Below, in pieces: positions 55,231 through 63,907 of a stretch of DNA of 64,000 nt; within the stretch, counting starts at the first letter, position 1; every line of letters starts with the position of its first letter. The notes under the pieces were generated by a model. That model searched no databases and was not told where the DNA came from. It worked only from the letters and a program-made list of their open reading frames with translations. The stretch comes from Veillonella magna DSM 19857 (lineage in GTDB: Bacteria > Bacillota > Negativicutes > Veillonellales > Veillonellaceae). The DNA lies in NCBI RefSeq assembly GCF_000428745.1, contig NZ_AUAN01000004.1, positions 81,397 to 145,396 on the forward strand, in the 5' to 3' direction. Position numbers and translations under genes: made by a program.

Positions 55231-55476
55231 AAGTATGCGCTACCGGAAAAAATTGCTCCTAAGCGCGTCGTTATCGTTGGTGCTCGCGATCTTGACGGAG
55301 GTGAAGCTATGCTTCTTCGTAAACATGGCATCATCGTATACACGCTGGAAGAAGTTGTTGAAGTAAATTCAATTCTATATTTTCAAAATAAAACAAGCTA
55401 ACTCGCCGTTGAACTCATTGAATCTTTCTTCGGCAAGCGTATTATGTACAGCTCCGAGATTGATAAGTTAATATAA
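55231..55476 (+). pseudogene. Arginase/agmatinase-family pseudogene
   Basis: One frame reads YALPEKIAPKRVVIVGARDL, DGGEAMLLRKHGIIVYTLEE, then drifts and hits TAA at 55399, and continues in the same frame with AVELIESFFGKRIM and a stop at 55474-55476. Both pieces match the end regions of arginase-family proteins (GARDLD...LLR..GI.VYT and the C-terminal LVESLFGK). The metal-binding Asp/His core is lost, so this is an internally deleted relic. It is on the plus strand among minus-strand genes. Confidence 0.65.
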
Positions 55477-55511
55477 AATAGGTAATTATTAAAAGTATCT
55501 AAACATACAAA

Positions 55512-55575
55512 CAGCCCTGCATATGGTTGGCAATATTCATAAAAAGTTGCTACACCACGTATACAGGGCTATATT
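55512..55575 (-). terminator. Large-loop terminator after the exported-protein gene (copy D of the hairpin family)
   Basis: Arms AGCCCTGTATA / TATGCAGGGCT (one mismatch) on the minus strand, about 100 bases after the gene. The T-tract is weak. The 3' part (TATGAATATTGCC...ATATGCAGGGCT) resembles the pyk terminator (TATGAATGATATTGC...TATGCAGGACT). Confidence 0.55.
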
Positions 55576-55672
55576 CTTCTTTAGATTATTTAACGTTTTC
55601 CTTAGGTTATGTAATTTTCATCGTATAGATTTATCATTTCAGCAATTCTTTTTATTCCCCATCCATTTTACA

Positions 55673-56215
55673 TTATCGTTCAATATCGATCTCGGTTATT
55701 ATATACTCACCCTTATTGTTCTTATACAATTGAAACCAGATGCCTGACATATAATCAGTTCGTGGGATATATTGCCCATAAAAAATCGTCGCTTTTCTTC
55801 TATCCTTATCGGAATGATGTACTCTATCCGGTTGGAAATCAAAAATATCTGCTTCTGCCAGTTTTGTAATAGAATCACCTACCGCTATATTACCGACTAT
55901 AGCTGCATCACGATTTGTAAGAATCACCCTTACTAATTGAGCATTATCTTCCGTTTCCTCACCTTTCAAACAATAAAAATCCGTTCCTCCATAGCTTAGT
56001 ATATATGTCCCTTCGCCACGTACAAGGCGAAATTGAGTTTTCGTCGGTTCGCCTAAACTTCTGATTATGTCTGCCTTTTTAGCGCCCATAGGCACCCCTA
56101 ACACCGTCATATAATTATCGGGAATCTTATGTCCCACTATTGACGAAGCTGATGCCATAAACACGCCAAAACACAATACCATTAACATAGATACGACAAT
56201 CCTAACCGTTTTCAT
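55673..56215 (-). CDS. Exported protein of unknown function
   Basis: A 180-residue protein with an N-terminal signal peptide (MKTVRIVVSMLMVLCFGVFM, A-S-A cleavage region near residues 20-24; no lipobox Cys). The mature part contains VLGVPMGAKKADIIRSLGEP, a small lipoprotein-SmpA/OmlA-like motif, then GEGTYILSYGGTDFY and repeated beta-strand-like segments ending in EYIITEIDIER. Function unknown. I place the start at the second ATG, with AGGAGG nine bases upstream; an ATG six bases earlier is also possible. Confidence 0.75.
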   Translation of the reverse strand: MKTVRIVVSMLMVLCFGVFMASASSIVGHKIPDNYMTVLGVPMGAKKADIIRSLGEPTKTQFRLVRGEGTYILSYGGTDFYCLKGEETEDNAQLVRVILTNRDAAIVGNIAVGDSITKLAEADIFDFQPDRVHHSDKDRRKATIFYGQYIPRTDYMSGIWFQLYKNNKGEYIITEIDIER

Positions 56216-56282
56216 GTTCATACTCCTCCTTTAACTAACACCAAAATTCGGTTACCTATATACTACCACAAATTCCAATATA

Positions 56283-56325
56283 AAAGGCGACAACAGAAAT
56301 GAATATCTTCATCTGTTGCCGCCTT
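56283..56325 (-). terminator. Hairpin downstream of the MATE gene
   Basis: Stem AAGGCG.CAACAGA / TCTGTTG.CGCCTT (one mismatch) with short T-tract on the minus strand, about 140 bases after the MATE stop. Confidence 0.6.
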
Positions 56326-56379
56326 ATCGGCTATTACAGCGATCCTACACACGATTACTGTAATTTCATCTTGTATGCT

Positions 56380-56465
56380 CTTACTACTTTATTATATTTC
56401 CATTTATTATATTTCCCTTTACTATACTTACCTCTGCTGTACTTGCCTCTGCTGCACGTTTCTCT
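56380..56465. repeat. Short TTTATTATATTTCC/CTGCTGTACTTGCC-type tandem repeats
   Basis: Imperfect units of 15 bases (CTTACCTCTGCTGTA, CTTGCCTCTGCTGCA) and similar TA-rich units fill the gap before the MATE stop. No gene. Confidence 0.5.
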
Positions 56466-57818
56466 TTATGCAATAGCCATCCGTCTTTTCAATTGCATAC
56501 GCATGCGCCAGTACATAGCACCGATTAAAATATCTGCGGCTAACCAGCTGACAGGATAGCAATACATAATCATTGTGAACGAAGGATAGACTTCACAGAT
56601 TGTATAAATCCAAACAACACGAGTCATACAAATGCCAATGGTCATGGCAATAGCCGGTGCCAGGGAATGTCCAAAGCCACGCATCGACGCGGATAAACTT
56701 TCATAAATTGTACACAGAAAGTAAAAGCCCACAATCAAATACAATCTGGTCACACCTAACTCAACGGCTTCTTCATCAAGTCCGAAGAACTGAAGAAATA
56801 CCCGTGCTAATATCAAAGCCACCACGGTCATACCAGCGGTAAAGCCAAAACTTAACAACGTTCCGTAATAGGCCACCTCATGACTGCGTTTTTCATTACC
56901 GGCTCCATTGTTTTGTCCGGTAAATGTTGTAATCGCCTGACCAAAAGCGATAATAAACGGATACGTGTTCATCTCCATAACCAGGGACACACCGGAAGCT
57001 GCCATAGCCTCAGCCCCTTGATTATTAATTGCTGCTTGAATAATCATATTGGCCACATTGAATACCATACCTTGCAATCCTGCCGGGATACCGATACGCA
57101 AAATTTCTTTTACATCTGCCTTATTAAGATGAAACGCACCGGGATAGATATGCAACACCCCATGCCCATATCGCAATAGCCGCAACAGTAGAATTGGTCC
57201 CACATAATTGGCTGCCACCGTAGTAGCGACTACACCTAGTAACCCCCACCCAAGGGATACCACAATAATATCTGCCACAGCATTGCAGATACCGGCCAGT
57301 AGCAACGCCAATAAAGGAGTTCGGACATTTCCGTAGCTTCGATAAATCGCCGACACAAAATCATACATGACCATCCCCGGCATTCCCAATAGGAACACCC
57401 GCAGATATAATTCTGCATCATCGATTATTTCCGGCGGTACATCCATATAATGAATAACCGGCGTAACCACCATCTCACCTAACACAGTAAAACCGATGCC
57501 TATCAATGCCGCCAGTACCAATGTAGTATGAATAGCCACAGAAGCCGCCCGATATTTTCGGCCTCCCATATAACGTGCAATGACAACATTGGAACCTAAG
57601 GAAACACCGATAAATAAGGTAACCAATATGCCAATAATAGGTATGTCGTTGCTCACTGCCGATAATGCGGCCGTACCCACAAAACGTCCTAAAATAAAAA
57701 TATCTGTTGTATTAAATAATTGCTGCAATATGCCAATCATCGCTACCGGAATAGCAAAATTAAACAAAGGCCGCCATAGCGGCCCATGAAGCATATCAAT
57801 ACGCGATGGTCCCACCAT
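56466..57818 (-). CDS. MATE-family multidrug/sodium antiporter
   Basis: A 450-residue membrane protein with 12 predicted helices in two six-helix halves. The N-terminal half begins RPLFNFAIPVAMIGILQQLF, then VSNDIPIIGILVTLFIGVSLGSNVV. The second half has AGLQGMVFNVANMIIQAAIN and AFGQAITTFTGQNNGAGNEK, the usual MATE Q/N and GAG features. It exports cationic compounds by Na+ or H+ exchange. Start ATG 57818; the ribosome site is weak. It follows the tRNA cluster on the same strand. Confidence 0.93.
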   Translation of the reverse strand: MVGPSRIDMLHGPLWRPLFNFAIPVAMIGILQQLFNTTDIFILGRFVGTAALSAVSNDIPIIGILVTLFIGVSLGSNVVIARYMGGRKYRAASVAIHTTLVLAALIGIGFTVLGEMVVTPVIHYMDVPPEIIDDAELYLRVFLLGMPGMVMYDFVSAIYRSYGNVRTPLLALLLAGICNAVADIIVVSLGWGLLGVVATTVAANYVGPILLLRLLRYGHGVLHIYPGAFHLNKADVKEILRIGIPAGLQGMVFNVANMIIQAAINNQGAEAMAASGVSLVMEMNTYPFIIAFGQAITTFTGQNNGAGNEKRSHEVAYYGTLLSFGFTAGMTVVALILARVFLQFFGLDEEAVELGVTRLYLIVGFYFLCTIYESLSASMRGFGHSLAPAIAMTIGICMTRVVWIYTICEVYPSFTMIMYCYPVSWLAADILIGAMYWRMRMQLKRRMAIA

Positions 57819-57870
57819 ACACTCACTTCCTACTTTTCACCTGTAATCGGTTGTCAGTACCCAATCATAC

Positions 57871-57905
57871 AAAAAGAGCCCCGCACATACATGCAAGGCT
57901 CTTAG
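57871..57905 (-). terminator. Terminator of the tRNA cluster
   Basis: Stem AAGAGCC / GGCTCTT with extension GCATGTATGTGC and a T-tract on the minus strand, just after tRNA-Val. Confidence 0.85.
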
Positions 57906-57908
57906 CCA

Positions 57909-57984
<76 letters not shown>

Positions 57985-57989
57985 ATGTC

Positions 57990-58066
<77 letters not shown>

Positions 58067-58147
58067 ATATGCTACAACATGATATATGCTCAACACATAC
58101 ATCACCGTCATATCTATACTATATATTATTTTATCCGCATAAAAAAA

Positions 58148-58221
58148 TGGAGCGGGTGAAGGGAATCGAACCCTCGCGACCAGCTTGGAAGGCTGGGGCT
58201 CTACCATTGAGCTACACCCGC
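58148..58221 (-). tRNA. tRNA-Gly(TCC)
   Basis: 74 nt including an encoded CCA. Anticodon stem CCAGC/GCTGG, loop CTTCCAA, acceptor GCGGGTG/CACCCGC, discriminator T. Confidence 0.97.
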
Positions 58222-58226
58222 ATACG

Positions 58227-58303
58227 TGGTCGGAGCAGCAGGATTCGAACCTGCGACCCCCTGGTCCCAAGCCAGGTGCGCTACCAAACTGCGCTATGCC
58301 CCG
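58227..58303 (-). tRNA. tRNA-Pro(TGG)
   Basis: 77 nt including an encoded CCA. Anticodon stem CCTGG/CCAGG, loop CTTGGGA. D arm AGCGCAGTTTGGTAGCGC is shared with the neighbouring Pro tRNA. Confidence 0.97.
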
Positions 58304-58375
58304 ATATTCGCAGTTACCTCTATTCGGCGAACCGCTTGTATCGTATCAAGTTATCATAACCACTCGTATAAAAAG

Positions 58376-58452
58376 TGGTCGGGACGACAGGATTTGAACC
58401 TGCGACCTCCTGGTCCCGAACCAGGCGCGCTACCAAACTGCGCTACGTCCCG
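58376..58452 (-). tRNA. tRNA-Pro(CGG)
   Basis: 77 nt including an encoded CCA. Anticodon loop TTCGGGA between CCTGG/CCAGG. Most of its body is the same as tRNA-Pro(TGG), with the acceptor CGGGACG/CGTCCCG changed. First of the five. Confidence 0.97.
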
Positions 58453-58566
58453 CAACAACATTGATAGTATAGCATATCATATAGGGCAATGCAAGTGCCT
58501 TTTTAAATTTATTTGATGATTTCTTCTGCCACACTTTCAACCCATGTGTTTTCTTTTCACAAATAG

Positions 58567-58612
58567 CAAAGACTCTTAGCAGCTATCCCCCAATAGCTAC
58601 CAAGAGCCTTTA
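58567..58612 (-). terminator. Terminator after the SSS symporter gene
   Basis: Stem AAGGCTCTTGGTAGCTAT / ATAGCTGCTAAGAGTCTT (with mismatches) over 46 bases on the minus strand, 31 bases after the symporter stop. Confidence 0.65.
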
Positions 58613-58642
58613 TTGTATGTTAATTTAATAGATTCTTATATA

Positions 58643-60055
58643 TTAGATGGATGCGTGTTCCAATTCTTCGTCTACTACAATTTGTCGACGACTGACCAAA
58701 GCACTAACACCAAAGGTCAGTCCGCAAACGATCCATTCCAAATAAATCACATGCGGCACCACTCTGACAGCAGGCACAAAATTCCATGCCAACAGGGTAA
58801 TCACTGCCATTACCAATGTATAGAATGCACCTTCCTTACTGCAATAACGCGGAGCAAAAAGTGTCATCAATACAATCACCGAAAAGGCCGCCATCAAACT
58901 CAAGCCCTGCATCAGCGTAGCAATAATTCCGCTAATGGTAAGAGCAAACACAAATGTTAACAATCCCATGGCCACAACCGATGCTTTCGTAATTCGCGTG
59001 TAATTAGCTTCACTTACGGAAGGATTGATAAAGCGTTTGTAAATGTCTTGCGAAAATAATGTGCCCGAACTTAAGAGTAAATTACATGCCGTACTTACAT
59101 CCGCTGCCCATAAAGCCGCCAACGTAATTCCTGCCAGCAGCGGGTTCAATGACATAATCAACTGCGGTAATGCCAAGGTAGGACTCATGCCGGGGTAAAG
59201 TTCCGAAGCAATAACACCGAGGTACGCACTGACGAAACCTATAGGCAACATCAACAACCCGCCCAACACAAATCCTTTACGAGCCACACCTACGGTTTTA
59301 GCACCTAAGGAAATTTGAATAATACTTTGCAAAGATAAATTTACGGTAATCAAGGTAACAATCCAAGTAAGAATTGTCATACTGCCTACGCCGTCTACGA
59401 GATCCAGAGTAACCGCCGTGGGGGCTGCCTGTGCAATAGCCGCCGTACCGCCCATTAACTGTACCGCTACATATGCAGCGCAAGCTATACCTGCATATTT
59501 TAACGTAACATTAAGTAAATTAGAAATGCTGGCCGACCACATACCGCCCATCATCGTAACGCCGATAAATACAACAGCACTCATAATCATTCCTGTGGTC
59601 ATATCAAAAATACCCGGCAACAATGCCGCCAAAATGGTACCACCGGCTACGTACTGCAAACTCATTACACAAAGCTGTACTAAAATCTGAATGGCAATTC
59701 CGGCTATCATACTCTTCTTATCGTAATAGCGCTCCAACATTTCCGGAATCGTTGTAATATTGAGTCTCCGATATCGCTTAGCTACTACCATTCCCATAAC
59801 AATAGCACCGATGCCCCAAGCCGCCGTATACCAGCCGGCCGAAATGCCATGCACATACGCCTGTTCCGCTACGCCGATGGTAGACGCACCGCCGACGGCT
59901 AAACCTACAATCGATACCGTAATCAACGGCGTTGTCATACGCCGTCCCGCCAATACATAATTCTCTGCATTCCCCGTGCTAAGCCGTTTAGCGGCCAACG
60001 AAATTAACAACAAAACCAATACATACAATCCTACTACCACTGCCGATACTATCAT
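58643..60055 (-). CDS. Sodium:solute symporter (SSS family), T-box controlled
   Basis: A 470-residue membrane protein with about 13 helices. SSS features: AKRLSTGNAENYVLAGRRM near the N-terminus, GLAVGGASTIGVAEQAY, the Na+-site/unwound helix region GGMWSASISNLLNVTLKYAG, and ALWAADVSTACNLLLSSGTLFSQDIYKR, the family signature. It imports an unknown solute with Na+. A T-box leader directly upstream implies that expression responds to an uncharged tRNA, so the substrate is probably an amino acid or related compound. Start ATG 60055 has an AAAGGAG site; the longer in-frame start lies before this site. Confidence 0.9.
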   Translation of the reverse strand: MIVSAVVVGLYVLVLLLISLAAKRLSTGNAENYVLAGRRMTTPLITVSIVGLAVGGASTIGVAEQAYVHGISAGWYTAAWGIGAIVMGMVVAKRYRRLNITTIPEMLERYYDKKSMIAGIAIQILVQLCVMSLQYVAGGTILAALLPGIFDMTTGMIMSAVVFIGVTMMGGMWSASISNLLNVTLKYAGIACAAYVAVQLMGGTAAIAQAAPTAVTLDLVDGVGSMTILTWIVTLITVNLSLQSIIQISLGAKTVGVARKGFVLGGLLMLPIGFVSAYLGVIASELYPGMSPTLALPQLIMSLNPLLAGITLAALWAADVSTACNLLLSSGTLFSQDIYKRFINPSVSEANYTRITKASVVAMGLLTFVFALTISGIIATLMQGLSLMAAFSVIVLMTLFAPRYCSKEGAFYTLVMAVITLLAWNFVPAVRVVPHVIYLEWIVCGLTFGVSALVSRRQIVVDEELEHASI

Positions 60056-60132
60056 GTGTGTTCTCCTTTCCACCGCCGGGGCTAGCAGTGTGTCTTCTCT
60101 CGTCTTTTTCAACCATACTATCAATTACCAAT

Positions 60133-60439
60133 AAAAAAATCGCCCCCTCCAAGGGACGATGACGAATCGCGGTACCACCCTCATTGACGATTCTACCAAA
60201 AAAGGGTGGCATCCAAGGGACGGATATATCCGCGGTACCACCCTACTTATCTCGAATCGACCAACTCACAGCTTTAGTAACGACAGCTACGCCGGCACAG
60301 CCTACTTTAATTCAGCCATGCAGTTCAAGAAGGAACTTCACTGCCCCCTCGTCTCCGTTTTCCACCAACCAACGGCTCTCTGCGCACAAGCAAGACAACT
60401 ACTTTCTTCTATCATCACTGTTATACATTTGTAATTGAT
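60133..60439 (-). promoter_or_regulatory. T-box riboswitch with two consecutive T-box/terminator units
   Basis: The minus-strand leader has stem-I features: AGTA at 60403-60400, AGAGAGCC and GGTTGGTGGAAA distal loop, and GAACTGCA at 60326-60319. The T-box sequence AGGGTGGTACCGCG occurs twice, at 60244-60231 and 60181-60168. The first unit ends with a GGGTGG/CCACCC stem and six Ts (60203-60198). The second ends with an ATCGTCCC/GGGGGCGAT stem and seven Ts (60139-60133). If GAAC precedes the specifier, the codon is TGC (Cys); CTG (Leu) is the alternative reading. The gene ahead is the SSS symporter. Confidence 0.88.
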
Positions 60440-60445
60440 AGCTAT

Positions 60446-60474
60446 ATTCTACTGAAACAACTGTTTCTTGTCAA
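60446..60474 (-). promoter_or_regulatory. Promoter of the T-box leader/SSS symporter
   Basis: Minus strand TTGACA (60474-60469), 17-bp spacer, TAGAAT (60451-60446), just after the end of the upstream MFS gene. Confidence 0.85.
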
Positions 60475-60491
60475 TAGATTTATCGGCAATA

Positions 60492-61763
60492 TTAATGTTG
60501 TGCTTGCTCTTTACCACACAAAGCTACATCTGCTGCATCGTGATCCACTGCATTTCCGGTTTCACCTTGCACCATATCCTGCGACGGTTTTCCCACATGG
60601 CGTCCGTATAAAAGATAATACAGGACAAAGCATCCTAAAGCGACCACGGCCGTTACATCATATACGCCGGAGAAACCGAGGCTAGGACGAACAAAACCAA
60701 GCATGTACGGGCCTACGCCAAGGCCGAGGTCCAAGGTAATAAAGTACGTCGATGTAGCTACCCCTACACGATTCAGCGGTACAAGCTTTACACAAACAGC
60801 TTGTCCGTTTGACATAAATGTACCGTAGCCAAGGCCGACGAATACACCGGCCCACAGCAAAGCTGCACTGGACTGCGCCGTGCTGATCAGCCATAAGCCG
60901 ATAGCCAATGCAATGTAGCATGGATAGAGCACGAAGTTTTCACCTTTGCGATCAAAGACAATGCCCAACAGCGGACGCGTTACAGTAATAACAACGGCAT
61001 AAACGACGAAGAAAAAAGTCCCCGCTTCTACTAAATTAATTTCGCGGGCATAGGCAGCCATGAAGCTGAGTACGCTGGAATAACAAAAGCCCATGAAAAG
61101 ACCAACGATGGCAATCGGTGCTACTAGCGGTTCCAAATAATCCGAAATGCGCATGCCATGGCGTTCTTCCGCCGCATCATTATGCAATGCCCGTTCGTTG
61201 AATTGAATCCCCATCGTTCCCAACAAACAGAGAACAATCAAAAATACGCATAAGCTGATAATGAAATAAAATCCAGTCAAGTTGATAAGAAGCATCCCCA
61301 AGAACGGTCCCACTGCTGCTGCCAAACTAGTGCTTAGGCCGTAATAGTTAATGCCTTCACCGCGGCGCGATGCCGGAACAATCGCTGCCACAATCGTACT
61401 GGTTGCCGTTGAAGCCACGCCGTAACCAATGCCGTTTAGCAAGCGCACCACATACAGTACCCACAGATTGGGCATGTAAAAATAAAATACAGTAGTAATC
61501 AGATAGATGCCCAAACCGGCATATAGCATTTTCTTGCAACCATATTCCTCAACGAAACGGCCGGCTAACAGCCTAGCCACTAAGGTGCCCAAAATAAAAA
61601 TACCCGATGCCAATCCGGCTTCAGCCAACGAAGCTTGCAGATTGTCTTTTGCTACCACGGTAATAATAACCATTAACAAATAATAAATTAGATAAATCAA
61701 TAGGTTAACGACCGTGTCCAATATAAAGGCAGCGGTCCACAGCCTGTCTTTGCTGCTGTTCAT
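60492..61763 (-). CDS. MFS transporter
   Basis: A 423-residue 12-helix protein. The loop motif A-like region reads GIFILGTLVARLLAGRFVEEYG, and later ITVTRPLLGIVFDRKGENFV repeats the pattern in the second half, as in MFS efflux proteins. A hydrophilic tail of about 35 residues rich in D, H and Q ends the protein. Substrate unknown. Start ATG 61763 with GAGG eight bases upstream is preferred; an earlier in-frame start has no ribosome site. It lies between the LysR gene and the T-box leader, both on the same strand. Confidence 0.87.
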   Translation of the reverse strand: MNSSKDRLWTAAFILDTVVNLLIYLIYYLLMVIITVVAKDNLQASLAEAGLASGIFILGTLVARLLAGRFVEEYGCKKMLYAGLGIYLITTVFYFYMPNLWVLYVVRLLNGIGYGVASTATSTIVAAIVPASRRGEGINYYGLSTSLAAAVGPFLGMLLINLTGFYFIISLCVFLIVLCLLGTMGIQFNERALHNDAAEERHGMRISDYLEPLVAPIAIVGLFMGFCYSSVLSFMAAYAREINLVEAGTFFFVVYAVVITVTRPLLGIVFDRKGENFVLYPCYIALAIGLWLISTAQSSAALLWAGVFVGLGYGTFMSNGQAVCVKLVPLNRVGVATSTYFITLDLGLGVGPYMLGFVRPSLGFSGVYDVTAVVALGCFVLYYLLYGRHVGKPSQDMVQGETGNAVDHDAADVALCGKEQAQH

Positions 61764-61910
61764 GCTATCATCCTCACTCTGTAAAATCTCAATCATACTA
61801 AATCAAATATTTTTATTATCATTGTTACGTAACGCCAACGATTATAGTCTTTATTTGGTTTAATGTATAACTCAACTTACATATATTTGATATAAATTTT
61901 TATGATAATA

Positions 61911-61942
61911 AAAACTCGGCCCCCTAAAAAGGATGCCGAGTG
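61911..61942 (-). terminator. Terminator after the LysR gene
   Basis: Stem ACTCGGC / GCCGAGT with a loop of about 14 nt and a T-rich tail on the minus strand, 40 bases after the LysR stop. Confidence 0.75.
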
Positions 61943-61981
61943 TAATCACATCTGTATATACTTTCATAACAGGAGAATATA

Positions 61982-62875
61982 TTACAACGTATTGGCTTGT
62001 TGCCCGATATAATCCATAAAGGTTTTCATTGTTTCCCACTTTGAGTTATTGTTACGATATACAAAGCATACCTGCAACAACAACGGTTTAGCCAACGGAT
62101 AAATGCCTTCCGTTTCTCCTAAGGACTCCAATAAGCTCTTGGATATTAATGCACCTGCGGAATTTTTCTTGCAATAATCAATCATTGCGTAGGGGTTTGA
62201 CAAACGGATGGTCTGCGGCAATGCTTGACGCCCTTCTTCCGAAAAATAAAACTTAAGACGCTGACTCATGAAATATTTCGGCGGGTACATAACCAATGGA
62301 TAGGTCAACATTTCTTCACAGGTAATCGGTCCCGTTACTTCACGGTTAGGTGCAAAATAAGCTACTGAGTCCTCGCGCAAAGCCACGCTTTCATAGGCAC
62401 TCATGTCCTTGTTGTTCGGCAAGTAACAGGTGCCGATATCTATGCGGTTTTCCCTAAGATCCAAAAGCATCTCTTCCTCTTCCATATCGTATACGGAAAT
62501 GGAAAAGTCCGGGTTGCGCCGTTGAAAGTATGCAACGTACTGGTTCATGCGCACATCGCCGATACTCCGCAAAATGCCAACGTTCAAAATCGGGCGTTCT
62601 AACTTATTGGCAAGTCGAATACTATGGATTGCTCTCTCCAATGTTTCAATAATATGTTCTGCTTCCGGCAAAAATTTTTCACCTTCCGGCGTTAACTGGC
62701 TACCGCGGGTAGAACGTGCAATAAGGCGTACCCCTACCAAGCGTTCCAATTTTTTCATCTGCGCACTGAAGGCAGACTGGGTAATGTTCGCTGCCTGTGC
62801 GGCCAACGTAAAATTGCCCATTTTGCTATATGTTATAAAGCTTTGTAATTCTTGTAAAGTCGGTAATTCATCCAT
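61982..62875 (-). CDS. LysR-family transcriptional regulator
   Basis: A 297-residue LysR protein. The HTH region is LQELQSFITYSKMGNFTLAA, then NITQSAFSAQMKKLERLVGV (residues about 8-55). The effector domain contains NVGILRSIGDVRM and NRIDIGTCYLPN. Start ATG 62875 has AGGAGC upstream; a GTG seven codons earlier is less likely. Its gene is transcribed towards the MFS gene, on the same strand but with a terminator in between; regulation of the MFS gene is inferred from position only. Confidence 0.9.
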   Translation of the reverse strand: MDELPTLQELQSFITYSKMGNFTLAAQAANITQSAFSAQMKKLERLVGVRLIARSTRGSQLTPEGEKFLPEAEHIIETLERAIHSIRLANKLERPILNVGILRSIGDVRMNQYVAYFQRRNPDFSISVYDMEEEEMLLDLRENRIDIGTCYLPNNKDMSAYESVALREDSVAYFAPNREVTGPITCEEMLTYPLVMYPPKYFMSQRLKFYFSEEGRQALPQTIRLSNPYAMIDYCKKNSAGALISKSLLESLGETEGIYPLAKPLLLQVCFVYRNNNSKWETMKTFMDYIGQQANTL

Positions 62876-63150
62876 AATTATCCGCTCCTCGTTCACAACC
62901 TACCAAACAGACTACTGCCTCTTTATGCAGCCACTTAAGCATCATCACCACAATTACAGCCATCAATTATCAACTTAACCATTAACTATCAACTTAAATG
63001 ATAATATTACCGGCTGTATGTATTCTTTTCTTATTATAGCATATGATTCTAATTTACTCATGCATTTTATATGGGATATCTAAAAAATTTATATTTTCTC
63101 TTTATGTCCTTCCATTCTCAGCGCCTTATTCCTTATATTCAATTAATACC

Positions 63151-63180
63151 TTGCCAGGTATCCGTTAAATATGATATTAT
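63151..63180 (+). promoter_or_regulatory. Promoter of rpsD
   Basis: TTGCCA (63151-63156), 18-bp spacer, TATTAT (63175-63180). A short GGTACC...GGTAC stem in the leader (around 63187-63205) may be part of an S4 autoregulatory site. Region 62876-63150 holds nothing recognisable. Confidence 0.6.
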
Positions 63181-63236
63181 TATCGGGTACCTATATGTGG
63201 TACAGGTTTAAAATTTTTATATGAGGTGATAATCAC

Positions 63237-63824
63237 ATGGCAACGAGAAGAGAAGCACGCTTTAAGCTTTGCCGTCGTTTCGGTGTAAACGTTTTCGGTC
63301 ATTCCAAAGCGTTAAAACGTGTAAAAAAGGACCAGAGACAGAAAAAAATGTCTGAATATGGCACACAGTTATTAGAAAAACAGAAAGTTAAAGCATACTA
63401 CAACTTGCTTGAACGCCAGTTCGTACGCTATTATGATAAAGCTAAGAAGATGCCGGGCGTTACGGGTGAAAACATGCTTAAATTGTTGGAATCCCGTCTC
63501 GACAACTTGGTATACCGCATTGGTTTCGGTAACTCCATCCGTCAGGCTCGTCAGATGGTAAACCATGGTCATATCTTGGTTAACGGTCGTCGTGTTGACA
63601 TTCCGTCCTACCACTGCAAACCGGGCGATGTTATCGAACTTCGCGAAGCATCTCGTGACAACGAAATGTTCAAAACTAACTTCCAGGAACTTCGTTCTTT
63701 CGAACTTCCTTACATCGAAAAAGATCTTGACGCTTTCAAAGGCACCTACACTCGTATGCCGGAACGTGAAGAACTTCCGATCGAAGTTAACGAAACTCTT
63801 ATCGTCGAATTGTACAGCAAATAA
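63237..63824 (+). CDS. rpsD: 30S ribosomal protein S4
   Basis: A 195-residue primary 16S rRNA-binding protein and translational autoregulator. The N-terminal half shows [20 protein letters not shown] and [16 protein letters not shown]. The S4 domain (about 85-150) contains [20 protein letters not shown] and [20 protein letters not shown]. This S4 type lacks the Cys4 zinc motif of some others. GAGGTG lies eight bases before ATG 63237. It is monocistronic and set apart from the usual rpsM-rpsK-rpsD-rpoA cluster, as in Bacillus. Confidence 0.98.
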   Translation: MATRREARFKLCRRFGVNVFGHSKALKRVKKDQRQKKMSEYGTQLLEKQKVKAYYNLLERQFVRYYDKAKKMPGVTGENMLKLLESRLDNLVYRIGFGNSIRQARQMVNHGHILVNGRRVDIPSYHCKPGDVIELREASRDNEMFKTNFQELRSFELPYIEKDLDAFKGTYTRMPEREELPIEVNETLIVELYSK

Positions 63825-63837
63825 TTTGATGATATTC

Positions 63838-63873
63838 AAAAAGCCGCTGGGCATATGCTCGGCGGCTTTTTTG
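63838..63873 (+). terminator. Terminator after rpsD
   Basis: Stem AAAAGCCGCTGGGC / GCTCGGCGGCTTTT with a 4-nt loop and six Ts on the plus strand. Confidence 0.93.
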
Positions 63874-63907
63874 TGTTCTGTTTACTACGGCAGTCATACT
63901 GTATCCC

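Noticed and set aside
56299..56559. 86-codon plus-strand frame rich in Leu and Tyr
   Set aside because: It is made by tandem repeats and overlaps the end of the MATE gene on the other strand; no ribosome site.
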